Below, one piece after another: positions 4,862 to 5,200 of a stretch of DNA of 5,200 nucleotides. This stretch comes from Pseudobdellovibrionaceae bacterium (lineage in GTDB: Bacteria > Bdellovibrionota > Bdellovibrionia > Bdellovibrionales > JAMPXM01), in NCBI GenBank assembly GCA_913776405.1, contig CAJYOV010000105.1:1-5200 (forward strand), written 5' to 3'. The number at the start of each line of letters is the position of its first letter. The first letter of the stretch is position 1. Under the pieces are notes generated by a model. The model worked only from the letters and a program-made list of their open reading frames with translations, had not been told where the DNA came from and ran no database searches. The translations under genes and the position numbers were made by a program.

Positions 4862-5200
4862 ATGGCAACTATGCTTGATGTCGAAAACGATTCTGAAGCT
4901 ATTCGTCAACAGCTGATCAAACTGTTTCAATCAGGAAACATAAATTTTCTAATCGGCTCCGGTGCTTCTTTTCCGGCAATCCCTGTAGGCGGCAACGTAG
5001 AGCAGGAGATTCAATCCCTTGTCTCTTCGGGCCTGACTGAGGAAGCTGAGCAACTACAAGCTAACTTTCTCTGGTCGGTATCCGGGCCAAACAATTACCT
5101 TCTTATGAAAGATGTAGTTCGAGAAGACGGCGAGTCTGAAGGCGCATATCTTTCAAGGCTCAGTGTTCATGAGTCCGTTCAAACAACACTTCGATCATAT
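4862..5200 (+). CDS. SIR2-like domain protein, N-terminal part (runs off the window), possible anti-phage NADase
   Basis: The first 113 codons are open to the window end. After a short helical segment (residues 8-24) comes INFLIGSGAS (27-36), a beta strand followed by the glycine-rich loop that binds the NAD nucleotide in SIR2-like proteins, then PAIPVGG (38-44) and NVEQEI. Bacterial proteins starting this way are commonly large, with the SIR2-like domain followed by a sensor or partner-binding region. Many act as NAD-depleting effectors in phage defence (Thoeris ThsA, DSR, SIR2-Argonaute and SIR2-HerA are examples of the wider superfamily). Which type this is cannot be told because the catalytic Asn/His region and C-terminus are missing. 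There is no signal peptide, so it should be cytoplasmic. Hand-counted GC is about 45%, against about 58% in sampled parts of the preceding gene, which hints at acquisition by transfer. Family call moderately confident; defence role inferred. Confidence 0.7.
   Translation, partial: MATMLDVENDSEAIRQQLIKLFQSGNINFLIGSGASFPAIPVGGNVEQEIQSLVSSGLTEEAEQLQANFLWSVSGPNNYLLMKDVVREDGESEGAYLSRLSVHESVQTTLRSY

Noticed and set aside
1..5200. CRISPR arrays, insertion sequences and attachment sites
   Set aside because: I found no regularly spaced repeats, no transposase motif and no long terminal inverted or direct repeats; the short repeats present are only six to eleven bases.

Overview
The window looks like chromosomal DNA of a Gram-negative bacterium. 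Two products carry lipoprotein signal peptides, the genes start on GTG or ATG, and most of the coding sequence is moderately GC-rich (about 58% in stretches I counted by hand). The set of exported lipoprotein nuclease, lipoprotein metalloprotease and stand-alone nucleotide cyclase would suit a predatory or scavenging lineage such as Bdellovibrionota or another delta-type proteobacterium. That placement is an impression, not a demonstration.

Layout, left to right. Positions 1-211 hold no complete gene: possibly the last codons of a rightward gene, then a leftward terminator. On the minus strand, read from 2261 down to 212, lie three closely spaced co-directional genes: a minimal class III nucleotide cyclase, a 100-residue protein of unknown function, and a lipoprotein NUC1-type DNA/RNA non-specific endonuclease with a C-terminal excalibur calcium-binding motif. 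Gaps of 19 and 18 bases suggest one transcript. Upstream of it, also leftward, is a lipoprotein zinc metalloprotease (2425-3708) ending at a strong intrinsic terminator (2357-2413), so it is probably a separate unit. A 59-base divergent region bounded by an 8-base inverted repeat separates it from a rightward gene for a small protein resembling the gamma-glutamylcyclotransferase-like fold (3768-4373).

Positions 4374-4861 form a long gap without convincing genes but with several short repeats. It leads to a rightward gene starting at 4862 that runs off the window. Its first 113 codons carry the nucleotide-binding motif of SIR2-like proteins, a family often found as the NAD-consuming effector of anti-phage systems. 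Its coding sequence is visibly more AT-rich (about 45% GC) than its neighbours, so the window's right end may be the edge of an accessory or defence island. This is the best lead in the window, but the rest of the gene and its partners lie outside.

How the genes work together is mostly unknown. The nuclease and metalloprotease are both predicted to act in the envelope or outside the cell on macromolecules. Sharing a transcript with a cyclase could link nuclease supply to cyclic nucleotide signalling, but nothing in the sequence proves it.
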